Shown: positions 1 through 9,891 of the stretch, piece after piece | Position numbering within the stretch: position 1 is the first letter of the stretch | Layout: the number at the start of each line of letters is the position of its first letter | Assembly: GCA_014621425.1 (NCBI GenBank) | Contig: JAANBB010000472.1 | Coordinates: 1-29,471 of the forward strand | Direction: 5' to 3' | DNA from: Cylindrodendrum hubeiense | Lineage: Eukaryota; Ascomycota; Sordariomycetes; Hypocreales; Nectriaceae | DNA length: 29,471 nucleotides | Notes under the pieces: generated by a model | Told to the model about the DNA's origin: nothing | The model's input: only the letters and a program-made list of their open reading frames with translations | Database searches by the model: none | Program-made: the position numbers and the translations under genes

Positions 1-208
1 CTCCATGACGCCAATTGTGACCTTCGATCTAAATGACGCGCGTGTCAACAACGGGGAGAACGATTAGAGATTGCTGCAGAGAGAGACGGACCTGGGCGAT
101 GGAGGGGATATTTCCGGCGCCAAATGCTGAGGCTTTGCCGGGAAGCAGAACGAGGCACACTGAGAAGAGCAGCAGCCAGGAGCCCCGCGGCAAGGAAAAT
201 GACGGCAT
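1..208 (-). CDS. het-C: HET-C type heterokaryon incompatibility protein, N-terminal part (runs off left edge)
   Basis: Exon 1 occupies 92-208 (ATG at 208-206) and encodes 39 residues. A 63-nt intron at 29-91 (donor GTCCGT, acceptor TTTAG) leads to exon 2 at 1-28, which leaves the window. The protein begins with a secretion signal: a hydrophobic core WLLLFSVCLVLLP, then a small-residue cleavage region KASA. The mature start is AFGAGNIPSIAQ, continued across the splice as IEGHNWRHG. That block is the hallmark N-terminus of the fungal HET-C family, glycine-rich secreted or surface-associated proteins that control vegetative (heterokaryon) incompatibility in Neurospora. No single reading frame spans the two exons, so a plain ORF search would miss the gene. 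The allelic specificity region lies outside the window. No HET-domain (pin-c-like) partner is visible on the upstream side. Family assignment comes from recall of the conserved N-terminus, and the intron is inferred. Confidence 0.88.
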
Positions 209-1000
209 GACGCAGCCCTATAGCACGGACGGCAGATGGGCAGCAAGCAGGCGGGGTTCGAGTCCAGTAATTTGGCGGTTGCAGTGGTCGCGACAACGCA
301 GCGCAAGGGGAGCGGATTTCGAGAGGGAGGGAGAGAGGAAGCAGGTCAGCGCCAGGGGAGGAAAAGAGAGCCAAATATTAGTCGGCAGTCGCACGAGCAG
401 AGGACTTTCAGCTGGTCGTGGGTGCCACTTGATGACGAGACTGCTGTGGCTGAACTGCACCGCAGCCGTCTTTGCTTTAGTTTTCTTGGGCTGGAGGGCG
501 GGAGGGCGCGCGGTAATAGGGCGGTGCTTGCGCCGCATGGGGAGGGAGAGGGCCCCGCCAGGCCTCCGAGGCTCAGAGGCGGCTCACAGGCTCACAGGCA
601 ACAGGAACCCCTCCGCGTATGGTATGAGTCCATGCTGGCTCTACGGAGTATCTCTCCGGAGGGAGCATGTACCTCTGCATAGTACGTTACAGCACACCCG
701 CCAAGCTGAGAAAAGATGGGGTTGGCCATTCCAGCCCGCTGCGTTGCTCGGCGTTGCTGGGCTGCCAAGGCCCAACAACTGCCGAAAAAGAAAACAAAGG
801 CCATTGTGTGAAGATTGGGTCTGCCGGGGACTGTGGTAAGGTCCGTAGCGACTTGGGACGCTCGTCATCCCCGTGTTATTCTTCGTCAGATCAGATTACT
901 ACGAGACATGCTCTGGAGGGGACGAGGATGCATTGCCTTGTTCTTAGTGGTGGTGTGACCTAATGATTACTGGGCACCTACCGACCTTGACTGCCGCCAG

Positions 1001-1026
1001 CACTCCCGTCAACCACTCCCGTCAAC
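1001..1026. repeat. 13-nt tandem duplication
   Basis: The unit CACTCCCGTCAAC occurs twice in perfect head-to-tail copies (1001-1013 and 1014-1026). It lies in the noncoding het-C/SCS7 interval. Confidence 0.9.
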
Positions 1027-1863
1027 TTGGACGTCAAATCACTGTCAGAGATTGGATGCTGACTGCGCGCGGTGGTGAGTGGCGATATCACAAGCTCGCC
1101 ATCACCAGCTCCCTCTGCCAAACCATGCAGCCCATGCAAACCATGGTGAATAAGCACCCAATTGGGCCAGGCCGCCTCGTTGGTGGGAGACTAGCATGTG
1201 CCTGTGTCGCAACGCTTGCCAAGCAGCTGGGCCATCGTGGCTTGGTGCGGTGCAGCCCAAGTCAATGTGAGCTGCGCCGATAGACCGAAACCATCGGCCA
1301 ATCCACAGGTCCGCTGCGGCCTGCCAGGTACGCGGTGGTCTGATGGACGCCTGCGATCCCAGCACGAGTATCAAGTCGTGGCAACATGTTTCTGCAGATC
1401 TCCTCAAATTTCCTCAGATTTCCTTGCAACAAATCTCACGGCATGGAGTCTGTACCGTTGAAGGTTGAAGGCCGACCCGACACCTCCGAGACCCCCGGCC
1501 GATGCACGTTCCCACCTACTACGTAGTATGCGTCCCCACTTGACACCTCCATCCTCGCCTTGTCATTCAGTTTTCCTGACTCAGCGCGTCTCGGCTCTTG
1601 GGCTTTCCGATGGGGCCAGTTTGATTTCCTTCACTCATGTCCAAGCACACCAACAAGCTTCTGGATTCGCTGGTGCATGAATTGGCAATTGATTAATCAC
1701 GGTGGCAAGGCCGCCAAGTTCCAACCCAAACCTCAAACCCTAGCTAGAGAGGCACCTAACCCCAAGCGCGCGCGTGGCCTCCCGAAGCCCCCTTTCGCCA
1801 TGTCGTAGCCTAGAGCGAGCATCAGATTAGACCACGTCAAAGGCTGTCTGCCACTCCGCTCGG

Positions 1864-1902
1864 ACATGAGCCACGGGCATGAGCCACGGACATGAGCCCT
1901 GG
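1864..1902. repeat. 13-nt tandem repeat, three copies
   Basis: The unit RCATGAGCCACGG is present at 1864-1876, 1877-1889 and, diverged to CCTGG at its end, at 1890-1902. It is noncoding and lies about 500 bp upstream of the hydroxylase start. Confidence 0.88.
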
Positions 1903-2391
1903 GATGCAGAAACCATGAGGCCATGGGACTAATCGCCCTTCTCTCATTGGAATATCTTGCTGGCCTACATATTGCCCTTTCCGGCAATTCCCATACTCCC
2001 GGACCTTTTCAACCCGTTGTTGCCATCCGTGTGGCCTGTTCTGTGGTCATTATAGCGCCACCTGGTCGCTAACACGGAAGTGGAGGATCCTCATTAAAAA
2101 AAAATCCCCCCAAACCCCTGCCGGCCGTCCCGCCCTTCCGCTCCCCTTCATGCCCATTGTCATCACTATAACTCTCCTAAGAGCTGTCGCCCAACTCTTT
2201 TCTTCTGTTTCAATCGCTGTCTGCCCAGCGTCGTTTTGTCCCTCCTTCTCGTGCTCGCATCGTCCTTTTCCGGCGCCGAAGTGCCAGCTTCTCCCAGTCG
2301 CGTCCTCCTTCCATATCCCATACAATTGCTTCCGCGTCTGCCTCCCACCCACCGACTGCTCCGACTGACGCCCCTCCACCGCCATCTCAAC

Positions 2392-3604
2392 ATGCCTGCC
2401 AGGACGCTGCCAACCTTCACTCGCGCTCAGGTCGAGTCGCACAACTCCAAGAAATCCTGCTATGTCACCATCGGCTCCAAGGTCTTCGATGTCACCGACT
2501 TCGCTGCGGACCACCCCGGTGGCGCCGACCTTGTCTTCGACTACGCCGGTCGCGACATCGAAGACATCCTGAAGGATCCGACATCTCATCCTCACTCCGA
2601 TGCCGCATATGAAGTCCTCGACGACTCCATCGTCGGATTCGTCATCTCCGAAAAAGCCGCCGCTGCAAATGGCAATGGCAAGGCCAACGGCAACGGCAAC
2701 GGGGCCGCCAAGCAACTGGATGGCTTTTGCCCCATCGACGCCAAGGACGACCCAGATGTCCACCCTCGAACCGGCATGAAATGCGAGGAAGACCTGAGCA
2801 AGGACACCGACTATAACACGGATTACAGTAGGCACAAGTTCCTCGATCTGAGCCGCCCTCTCTTCCCCCAGATCTGGTTCGGCGGCTTCAGCAAGGAGTT
2901 CTACCTCGATCAAGTCCACCGTCCTCGACACTACAAGGGCGGCGCGTCCGCGCCCCTGTTCGGCAACTTCCTCGAGCCTCTCTCCAAGACGCCATGGTGG
3001 TTGATCCCCACCGTCTGGCTGCCTGCCGTTGGATATGGCCTATACCTGGCCTCAGAAGCCTACGACAACCAGCTCTGGACCCTCGCCTACTGGCTGAGCG
3101 GTCTCCTCATCTGGACCATTGTCGAGTACGGCCTGCACCGATTTCTCTTCCACCTTGACTAGTATGTACTATTCCCTTGCTATCCTGCTAACCCATTAAC
3201 TAACATGCGGTAGCTATCTTCCTGATAACCGTGTCGGCATCACCCTTCACTTCTTGCTCCACGGTATCCATCACTACCTACCCATGGACAAGTACCGACT
3301 CGTCATGCCCCCGACCCTGTTCATCCTGCTTGCGACCCCGTTCTGGTATCTCGCCCATATTATCATCCCCTACAGTTGGCACGCTGCCACCGCCGTCTAC
3401 TGCGGCGCTATCTTTGGCTATGTCTGCTACGACCTCACTCACTACTTCCTTCACCACCAGAACCTCCCCCTGTGGTACAAGGAGCTCAAGAAGTATCACC
3501 TTGCCCACCACTTCCTCGACTACGAGCTCGGCTTTGGCGTCACCAGCAAGTTCTGGGATACCATCTTTGGTACTGAGCTTCAGTACCGTGTTAAGGCCAA
3601 CTGA
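2392..3604 (+). CDS. scs7: Fatty acid 2-hydroxylase (ceramide VLCFA hydroxylase), SCS7 family
   Basis: Two exons, 2392-3161 and 3214-3604, joined across a 52-nt intron (donor GTATGT, internal CTAAC, acceptor GGTAG), give 386 aa, close to the yeast Scs7 length. Residues about 8-86 form a cytochrome b5 domain with heme motif HPGG (41-44) and a second heme-ligand candidate near H68. A Gly/Asn/Ala linker (about 89-106) connects to the hydroxylase domain. Membrane segments lie near 203-221, 230-246, 289-309 and 315-332. Histidine motifs of the di-iron centre are HRFLFH (249-254), HGIHH (273-277), HYFLHH (333-338) and HLAHH (352-356). The family adds the 2-hydroxyl group to very-long-chain acyl chains of ceramide in the ER, drawing electrons through the fused b5 domain. 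The intron splits the codon for Tyr257, right after the first histidine motif. The first ATG after the pyrimidine-rich leader was chosen as start. No KKXX signal is seen at the C-terminus. Confidence 0.95.
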
Positions 3605-4150
3605 GCCTGCCTGTATAATTTTGCACGGACTCGATTTTTAGCACCAAGGAGCTCTAATTTGGGACCAAGGTACATATTTGTTTCATCGTTAGGGTGCTTG
3701 AAATTGATGGGAGTTGGGGCACCAAAGCAGTCATGATTAAGGATGGTAACGAGCTTATGCCGGGCGCAGGGCATTTATGACCACAAATCACTATCATAGT
3801 TTTAATGCTCTAGATTGTACGCGTGGCGGGACAGCTACTTTTGGAGAGATCTACATAATAATCCCAACTGCTTTCATTGAGTAACATTGCACCGACCGAC
3901 CTCCTTTATCATTCACATGCTAGCTAGGTGTCCTGGTCTGAGTGTCTGTGGCGCATCACGTGATTATAAATGTGGCTTGGCCCAAAACCTTGTCGCGCAT
4001 CAGGCATCATCCATAAAACCCCAACACCCTCCTCGGAACATCCCAACGCCGCTCAACTCGAGTGAAACATCGCACTTCGGCTGACTCAACGGCCCTGCCA
4101 GGTGATTTCAATATTGAGGATCCCAGAACTCACGCGACGACATAGACACT
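3605..4150. other. Intergenic region: SCS7 3' end and splicing-factor promoter
   Basis: A 546-bp interval between two plus-strand genes. It should contain the 3' UTR of the hydroxylase and the promoter of the splicing factor. A CACGTG palindrome next to an AT-rich TATAAA is listed separately. I see no other gene. Confidence 0.7.
3955..3971 (+). promoter_or_regulatory. CACGTG palindrome abutting TATAAA-like element
   Basis: ATCACGTGAT (3955-3964) is a perfect 10-nt palindrome with an E-box/Cbf1-type core. The next bases read TATAAA (3965-3970). The pair lies about 180-195 bp upstream of the splicing-factor ATG, a plausible distance for an upstream element and TATA box. Binding is inference. 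Confidence 0.4.
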
Positions 4151-6000
4151 ATGGCTACTTTGGATGTGGAGGCGCTCCTTGACGCCACGGCCAAGGATAC
4201 CGAGCAGAAGATCAAGAGTCCCAACGAGGACCAGACGAAAGATGACAAGTCCGACCGACGGGACAAGGACCGAGAACGCGACCGTGGCCGCGATGGCAGC
4301 CGACACCGAGATCGCGACAACGACCGTCGACGCCGCGACCGTCGAGACACAAGCCAAACGCGAAGCCGACGAGCCACGCCTGATGTAGTAGGAACTCCTC
4401 GAAGCGATGCTGGCAGCCACAGAAGTAGAAGGAGAAGCAGAAGTCGCGATGATGATCGCCGCCACTCACGTCGAAACAGAGACGGCGATTATTACAGAGG
4501 CGTTCGGCGGCGTTCGAGATCCCGATCTCGCTCGCCACATGGCCACTACCGCCCGCGCGAAGACCGCGACCGACGAGATCGCCCCGACCGCCGCCCCCGC
4601 GACTACGGCCGGGGCCGGGATGATGATCGCCGAGATCCAAAGCGTGAGGCCACACCCCAGCCTACTGAAGACGAACGGGATCGTCGCACTGTATTTGTCC
4701 AGCAGCTTGCAGCCCGCCTGCGAACCCGCGAGCTGAAGGAGTTCTTCGAGAAGGTCGGTCCCGTCAACGAGGCTCAGATCGTCAAGGACCGTATCAGCCA
4801 GAGATCCAAGGGGTAAGTTATTTCATGATCATATCATCTCGATCCTTGCTAACAAGTATTACAGAGTTGGTTACGTCGAGTTCAAGAACGAAGAATCCGT
4901 TACCCAGGCCCTTCAACTCACTGGACAGAAACTCCTAGGTATTCCTGTCATTGTTCAGGTGACAGAGGCAGAGAAGAACCGACAGGCCCGTAACCCCGAA
5001 GCCGCTGGGCCTCACCCCAACTCGATTCCTTTCCACCGTCTTTACGTCGGCAACATCCATTTCAACGTCACCGAGCAGGATCTGCAAGCCGTCTTCGAGC
5101 CCTTCGGCGAGCTTGAGTTTGTTCAGCTGCAGAAGGATGAGAACAACCGTAGCCGCGGCTACGGTTTTGTTCAGTACGTCTTGTCCTCCATTATTTGCCG
5201 TACTGGCTAACATGACAATAGGTTCCGTGATGCAACCCAGGCACGAGAGGCGCTGGAGAAGATGAACGGCTTCGATTTGGCTGGTCGTCCTATCCGCGTT
5301 GGTCTTGGAAACGATAAGTTCACCCCTGAGAGCACTGCCAACCTGTTGCAGAGATTTTCCGGCCAGAATCAACAGTTCCAGGGCTCCGCCTTTTCTGGAT
5401 CTGGTGGACGTGGCCCTCAATCCTCCGCCTTCGACCGGGCCGGAGGACGAGACAGTGAGAAGACTGGCGGCGCCAGCGCCCTCGACGACACCGATGTCGC
5501 AGGTGTCAACTTTAACAACTATAGTCGCGATGCATTGATGAGAAAGCTTGCCAGGACCGACGATAGCAATACCAATGGCAACGACGAGCGACAGGTCCTC
5601 AAGCCCAAGACAGAGACCAAACCACTCCCCGTCAATGTCAACATGGCAAGCCGCTGTGTTGTGCTCCACAACATGTTTGAGCCTGAAGAGTAAGTTACTC
5701 CTTGATACGCCCTGGAGAAGGTTTCTGACATGGAGTTACAGGGAAGAAGGTGACGAATGGGTTAAAGAACTCGAGGATGACGTTCGTCAAGAAGCCGAGA
5801 CCAAGTATGGACACGTCGTCCATATCTCGGTTGATCCAAACTCTAAGGGAGACATCTATCTCAAGTTTGACAAAGTCCAGGGCGGTGAAAATGCCATCAA
5901 GGGCCTCAACGGCCGATACTTTGGAGGACGAATGATCGACGCGGCGCCTGTTGTAGATGCCGTCTACAGCAGTTTGTTCTCTCGTACTCGGGCAATCTAA
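4151..6000 (+). CDS. RBM39/CAPER-type SR splicing factor (RS domain, two RRMs, UHM)
   Basis: Four exons, 4151-4812, 4865-5173, 5222-5689 and 5742-6000, give 565 aa. Introns are 52, 48 and 52 nt, all in phase 2, with donors GTAAGT, GTACGT and GTAAGT. Residues about 30-175 are a dense Arg/Ser/Asp/Glu region with RS dipeptides. RRM1 starts near 181 (RNP2-like TVFVQQL, RNP1-like RSKGVGYVEF). RRM2 starts near 279 (RNP2 RLYVGNI, RNP1 [10 protein letters not shown]). A third RRM-like domain starts near 465 and ends with NGRYFGGR. Its Arg-X-Phe motif is typical of U2AF-homology motifs, which bind tryptophan-containing UHM ligand motifs in SF3b155 or U2AF. This order matches human RBM39 and fission yeast Rsd1, which help recognise 3' splice sites in the nucleus. 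The closest Neurospora-lineage name I recall is Pad-1, but I do not assign it. Intron positions fall within RNP1 of both RRMs and at the start of the UHM. Confidence 0.93.
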
Positions 6001-7518
6001 AGCTAATGCTGGCTTGTCGACACTGCTATTTAGGACCCTTGCAGGTTAGCAGTGTCTGTCCCAACTGGCAAAGTCGCCTGACTAAGACTCGTGGTTCAAC
6101 AGGCATGAAGCCTTTGCTTCCTCCGAGAGCACGCAATCTCTCGCTACGACTCACGAACAGAACCGACAAAACCCGGCCGTCACCCTGCTACACAGCCATA
6201 TCCCCGAGCATCCCCTTCTTAACCCTTGGTGTCGCAGGTTCACTCTCCCATCACACTGGACGCCGCACACGTATACCTGGATTCGCCGTCGAACACTCAG
6301 GTTGAGCACTCGCTAAGTGCAAGTTCCCCCTGCTGATATATGTACCATAGGATGGCCCTCCTCCCCCTTTGCGGAAATAAGGAGCAATTTCCCATAGCTC
6401 CGCCACTTTTGTCTAGATAGTCATGTTACTTGGTACAAAATAGATTGTGTTGAGCGAGCTCGCAGTGTCTGTAATGCTTGTGATGTTGTGATACTTGCCA
6501 TGTCCATAGCTGTAGAATTTAGCACATGTTAATAACCGAACCACAGTGATGACGGTCGTAGAGCATGGTAAACTAAGTGAGTCTCATGCGCTGAATATCT
6601 CAAACACTCTGCAACGTCCCTTTCGTGCGCAATATCAGACACTGACGGACCTCGACTCGGCTGCAACTCGACAACGTGTGACAACCCGATCAACAATACG
6701 ACGGACGTTTGTGGAAGAGTTGTGTTAGCCCAGCTGTATCTTGAAGAGAGACTCGCTGTAGTGCATCGCTCGTTTGATTAGAGGCCAAAAGCGACAAACG
6801 TTACAATTGAAAGAGGATCATATGGCTAACTAGTGTTCGGGTCCCATTCAACTCCTTTTCAGTTGCTTCCCCCCTTGGGGCCAGCCACGTGCGTGCATTG
6901 AGTCAGTGTGAAGAAGAAGTGAATGTGAGGTGAGATCAGCTGGTGCCTCACGTATTCCGCTTCATCGCCCCCTCCCCGTTGACCAAACGCCGATCACAAC
7001 TTACAGTATTCTGAGAGTTCACTTTATCTTCATCCTAAATCAAAGGTAGTAATAGGTTCCCTCCATAATGCATGATACTCAGGGGTTACCGCGGGGACTC
7101 GGCTTTGAATGTATGTCTGTTTCTGCCGGTGCTTGTGTTCCGACGTCCTCGAGTTCTTCGGTCTTGTTTCTCGACAACGCAGTACCAGTAACTGTTTGTC
7201 GGGGTTTGTCTAATAACCCCGAGCCTTGCTCAAACACACAACTCGGGAGCTGCAGGCGAATGCCCGTTTGATGACTGCCTAAACCGATTTGGTTAATTTC
7301 TCGGTGTTTCTGTTTGCAAAACGGACTCGGTGAATTTCCGACTGGCTCGCAGTGGTCTTTATAATCTCTCGCACAGAAAAGGGCCCTTGGATTTATGCCT
7401 CTCATAACCACATCTCGCCCCTCTCACTTCTACCTCAGCAACTCTTCCTCCCCAACCACCACCCACCCTTGGTTCTTTTAATTTGCCCCCTCTTCTCGCA
7501 GCTGCCTCTGGAGTCTTT
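6001..7518. other. Intergenic region between splicing factor and coiled-coil protein gene
   Basis: About 1.5 kb holding the 3' UTR of the splicing factor and the promoter and leader of the next gene. Several ATGs occur from about 7068 on (for example 7068, which opens a 67-codon frame, and 7352, in frame with the next CDS). If transcription starts that early the leader would carry upstream ORFs. No conserved gene is recognisable. Confidence 0.6.
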
Positions 7519-7530
7519 ATGTGGGACTAG
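7519..7530 (+). promoter_or_regulatory. Minimal upstream ORF (Met-Trp-Asp-stop)
   Basis: ATGTGGGACTAG forms a four-codon ORF whose stop lies one base before the ATG chosen for the coiled-coil protein (7532). The two starts are in different frames. In fungi such minimal uORFs can affect scanning or reinitiation. Whether the mRNA leader includes it is not visible here. Confidence 0.45.
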
Positions 7531-7531
7531 A

Positions 7532-9891
7532 ATGAGCCAGAGGCGTCACAGCTACTCTGAAAGCGATTCTAGAGATCATCCACTTCGGTCGCACTGGTCC
7601 TCAAGCCCCGACTACAGCGAGAACAGCAGCTCAGCGGGCAGTATGTTGTCTATCAACTTCTCAACCCCTTTGGCGGGGGCTGCTCGATCCGAGAGGATCA
7701 AGCAGATGACCAACAATCATGCAAGTGTTCCCGTCACGCTGCCATTTTGCAGGTTTTCTCCTCGAGGATCACCAAGCTGACACTCGTCTTCTACAGCCCG
7801 CCTTCGCCAAGGCCCGAGTCTCCCAGGAGATCCTCGTCAAGATCCAGACCTCGCTCCGCCGTATGCCCGGTGTCTCGTCCAAGGAGTCCAACGAGATCAT
7901 CTCGCAGCTCCAGGAAGTCGGCCAGATCATCAGCCAGGAGACCAGCCAGCTTGTCGATGCCCTGATGAACCTGACCCTCGACCAGGAGGACACGGACAAG
8001 GCGATCGCTCGCATGAGCATCGAGGCGAACCTCACCAAAGCCGAAGCAGATGACCAGGCACAGACTATTGGCAACCTCCGCGTCGAGCTCTCTTCGGAGA
8101 GAGACAAGCGCAAGGATGCCGAAGCCGAGGTCGGCAAGGTCATGGAAGATCTCCAGAATCTCACTCGCGACTTCAAGTCGTACAAGGAGAAGGATGTCAA
8201 GAGTGAGGGCGGCAAGTCCCCAAGCCGCGAGGAGATGATCAAGGTGAGTAGCAGCATCTGCCATCGAGCACCCTCCTCGGAAGCTAACAACAATCTACAG
8301 CACCTCGAGGATACCATTAGTCACCTCGAAGGCCAGGTCAACAACCGCCGCTCGCTCTGGGTCATGAAGCACCCGAGCGCCGAGTCCGTTGCTCGCGCCA
8401 TCGAGACCATCGCCGACTCTTGCCAGGACAAGGAGGTTGTCCACAAGTCCATCATGTCGCTGCGACCGGACTCTCGAGACGAACCCGAGCCACGGGAGTC
8501 CAAGAACCTGTCGCATGTCTTCACCGACATGGCCACGCAGCCTCCCCGTCCTCCTACCGGCTTTCAGCCCAACCGCCCCGGGACCTATGCTCCTCCACGA
8601 TTTGGACCCCTGGCTTCTGGGCCTCCTCGCGCTGCCTCGACCCTACCCTCCGACCGACGACACCCAGCGAACTGGGCGCCGCCCACTCCCGCTCAGTCTC
8701 GCTTTGGAAACCATCCAGGCAATGGAACCGGGCCAGTTGGCGGGTTTGGACGAGCCCCTTCGCGTCGGGGCTTCCAGCACAATGGGGCCTACCGTACCAA
8801 CGTCCCAGACCACTTCTCCCAGCACATGCCATCCACCGAGAAGAGCTTCAATCGACCCGAGAGCGCATTTGGACACCGCCGGGAGTACTATCCTACCACT
8901 CCATCTGCGACCCGCGGCAAGTATGGCCGCTTCCGTGATAACATTTCCCCCGACTACGGCAACACGCAGTCGACGGCCCTGGCCGGCCGCAACGCTTTCC
9001 CCGGCCCTCTCATCCACATCACTGAGATGACTGTTGCTGCGTGGAACGAGCAGGTCATGGAACTCTACACGGTCATCCGCACCTTTGTCGAGAACAATGC
9101 CAACGAGCCCAGCTATGCTTTGCCCTCGGAGCTTTCCCATACCCGTCTCTGGCCTGTTCTCCTGGCGACCTACTACCCTCTGTCTGAGACTGAGGCTGTC
9201 TCCTATCTCGAGTTCCACCTCAAAGATGAGAGCTCCAAGTCGTGTCTTGTCACCCGAGTCCTCGTTGACTTCATCGTCAACCGCGTCTGGGTCCCTCGTG
9301 CCTGGTGCGGCGCTGACACCGAGGCAACCTATGGCATCATGGACATTGAGAAGGATCTGGAACGAACTCAAGGTTTGTCTGACCCCTGAAACCCCCTCCA
9401 ATCATTCTCATTTCATTGCTAACATCGCCTCTCCAGGCCAACCCTCCTCCCACCGCCAGCCCATCCTCGACCGCCAAGCCGGTGTCATCGACTCCATCCT
9501 CAAGCTCGACCACTATACACAGTTCAGCAAAATGCGCATCGAGGAGATCACCGACATGATCTTGAACATGATCCAGCCACTCCTGAACGAAGCCGCCACT
9601 CCGGCTGGAACATATCGCGACCTGGAGCTGGTCTCTGGCACCGCTTGGGCGTTGTCGTCTCGCATCCTCAGTAGTCGACTGACGTTCGACTTCCGCTTCC
9701 CCGAGGTCGGCTGTCGCTTCTCGTGTCAGTCGATGATCCCTATCTGGCCGAACATGGATCCCATGGAGCTGCAGGCCAAGCACTGGCGCGTTGCCCTCGT
9801 CACGACTCCAGTTATTACCTGCCGCAACGACACGGGCGCCAACATTTCTGCCCACTCAGTTGCTCTGGCGGATGTGGTTTGCATGCAGTGA
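7532..9891 (+). CDS. Unrecognised protein: Ser-rich N-terminus, coiled coil, Pro-rich linker, C-terminal domain
   Basis: Four exons, 7532-7720, 7797-8243, 8301-9372 and 9437-9891, give 720 aa. Intron 1 (76 nt) has a GC donor (GCAAGT) and CTACAG acceptor; intron 2 (57 nt) is GTGAGT..CTACAG; intron 3 (64 nt) is GTTTGT..TCCAG. Residues 1-60 are Ser-rich. Residues about 70-205 are heptad-like and charged, predicting a long alpha-helical coiled coil. Residues about 255-440 are Pro/Arg/Gly-rich and probably disordered. Residues about 450-720 look globular, with many aromatic and hydrophobic residues and motifs such as LWPVLLATYYPL and DFIVNRVWVPRAW. I do not recognise a named family. The layout suggests a scaffold protein, which is inference. 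An in-frame upstream ATG at 7352 would add 60 residues; I prefer 7532 because composition becomes Ser/Arg-rich and protein-like only there, but this start is not certain. Confidence 0.82.
7721..7796 (+). other. GC-AG intron
   Basis: The donor is GCAAGT rather than GT, the branch candidate is CTGAC (7777-7781), and the acceptor is CTACAG. A phase-0 join His63-Pro64 is the only join I found that links the Ser-rich exon to the coiled-coil frame. The nearby GTGTTC donor (7725) and TGCAG acceptor (7752) do not restore frame. Confidence 0.75.

Larger units (their letters stand above)
209..2391. other. Divergent intergenic region het-C / SCS7
   Basis: About 2.2 kb between the het-C start (minus) and the hydroxylase start (plus), so it should hold both promoters. 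Open frames here lack family features and overlap on both strands. Visible items are a 13-nt direct duplication (1001-1026), a TACTACGTAGTA palindrome (1517-1528), a 13-nt unit in three copies (1864-1902), and a pyrimidine-rich stretch from about 2095 to 2390 that probably forms the core promoter and 5' leader of the hydroxylase. Confidence 0.7.

Noticed and set aside
255..268. GGTTCGAGTCC, resembling a tRNA B box
   Set aside because: The flanks do not form a T-stem, no A box or acceptor stem lies at the right distance, and the site lies just upstream of the het-C start.
33..839. 268-codon plus-strand open frame at the left end
   Set aside because: It overlaps the het-C exon on the other strand and the het-C promoter. 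It has no domain, and its composition is that of a chance frame in GC-rich DNA.
7352..7531. Upstream in-frame start for the coiled-coil protein
   Set aside because: The 60 residues it adds look like translated leader (runs of His/Pro/Leu from CT-rich DNA). The later ATG fits the coding character better, though RNA data could overturn this.
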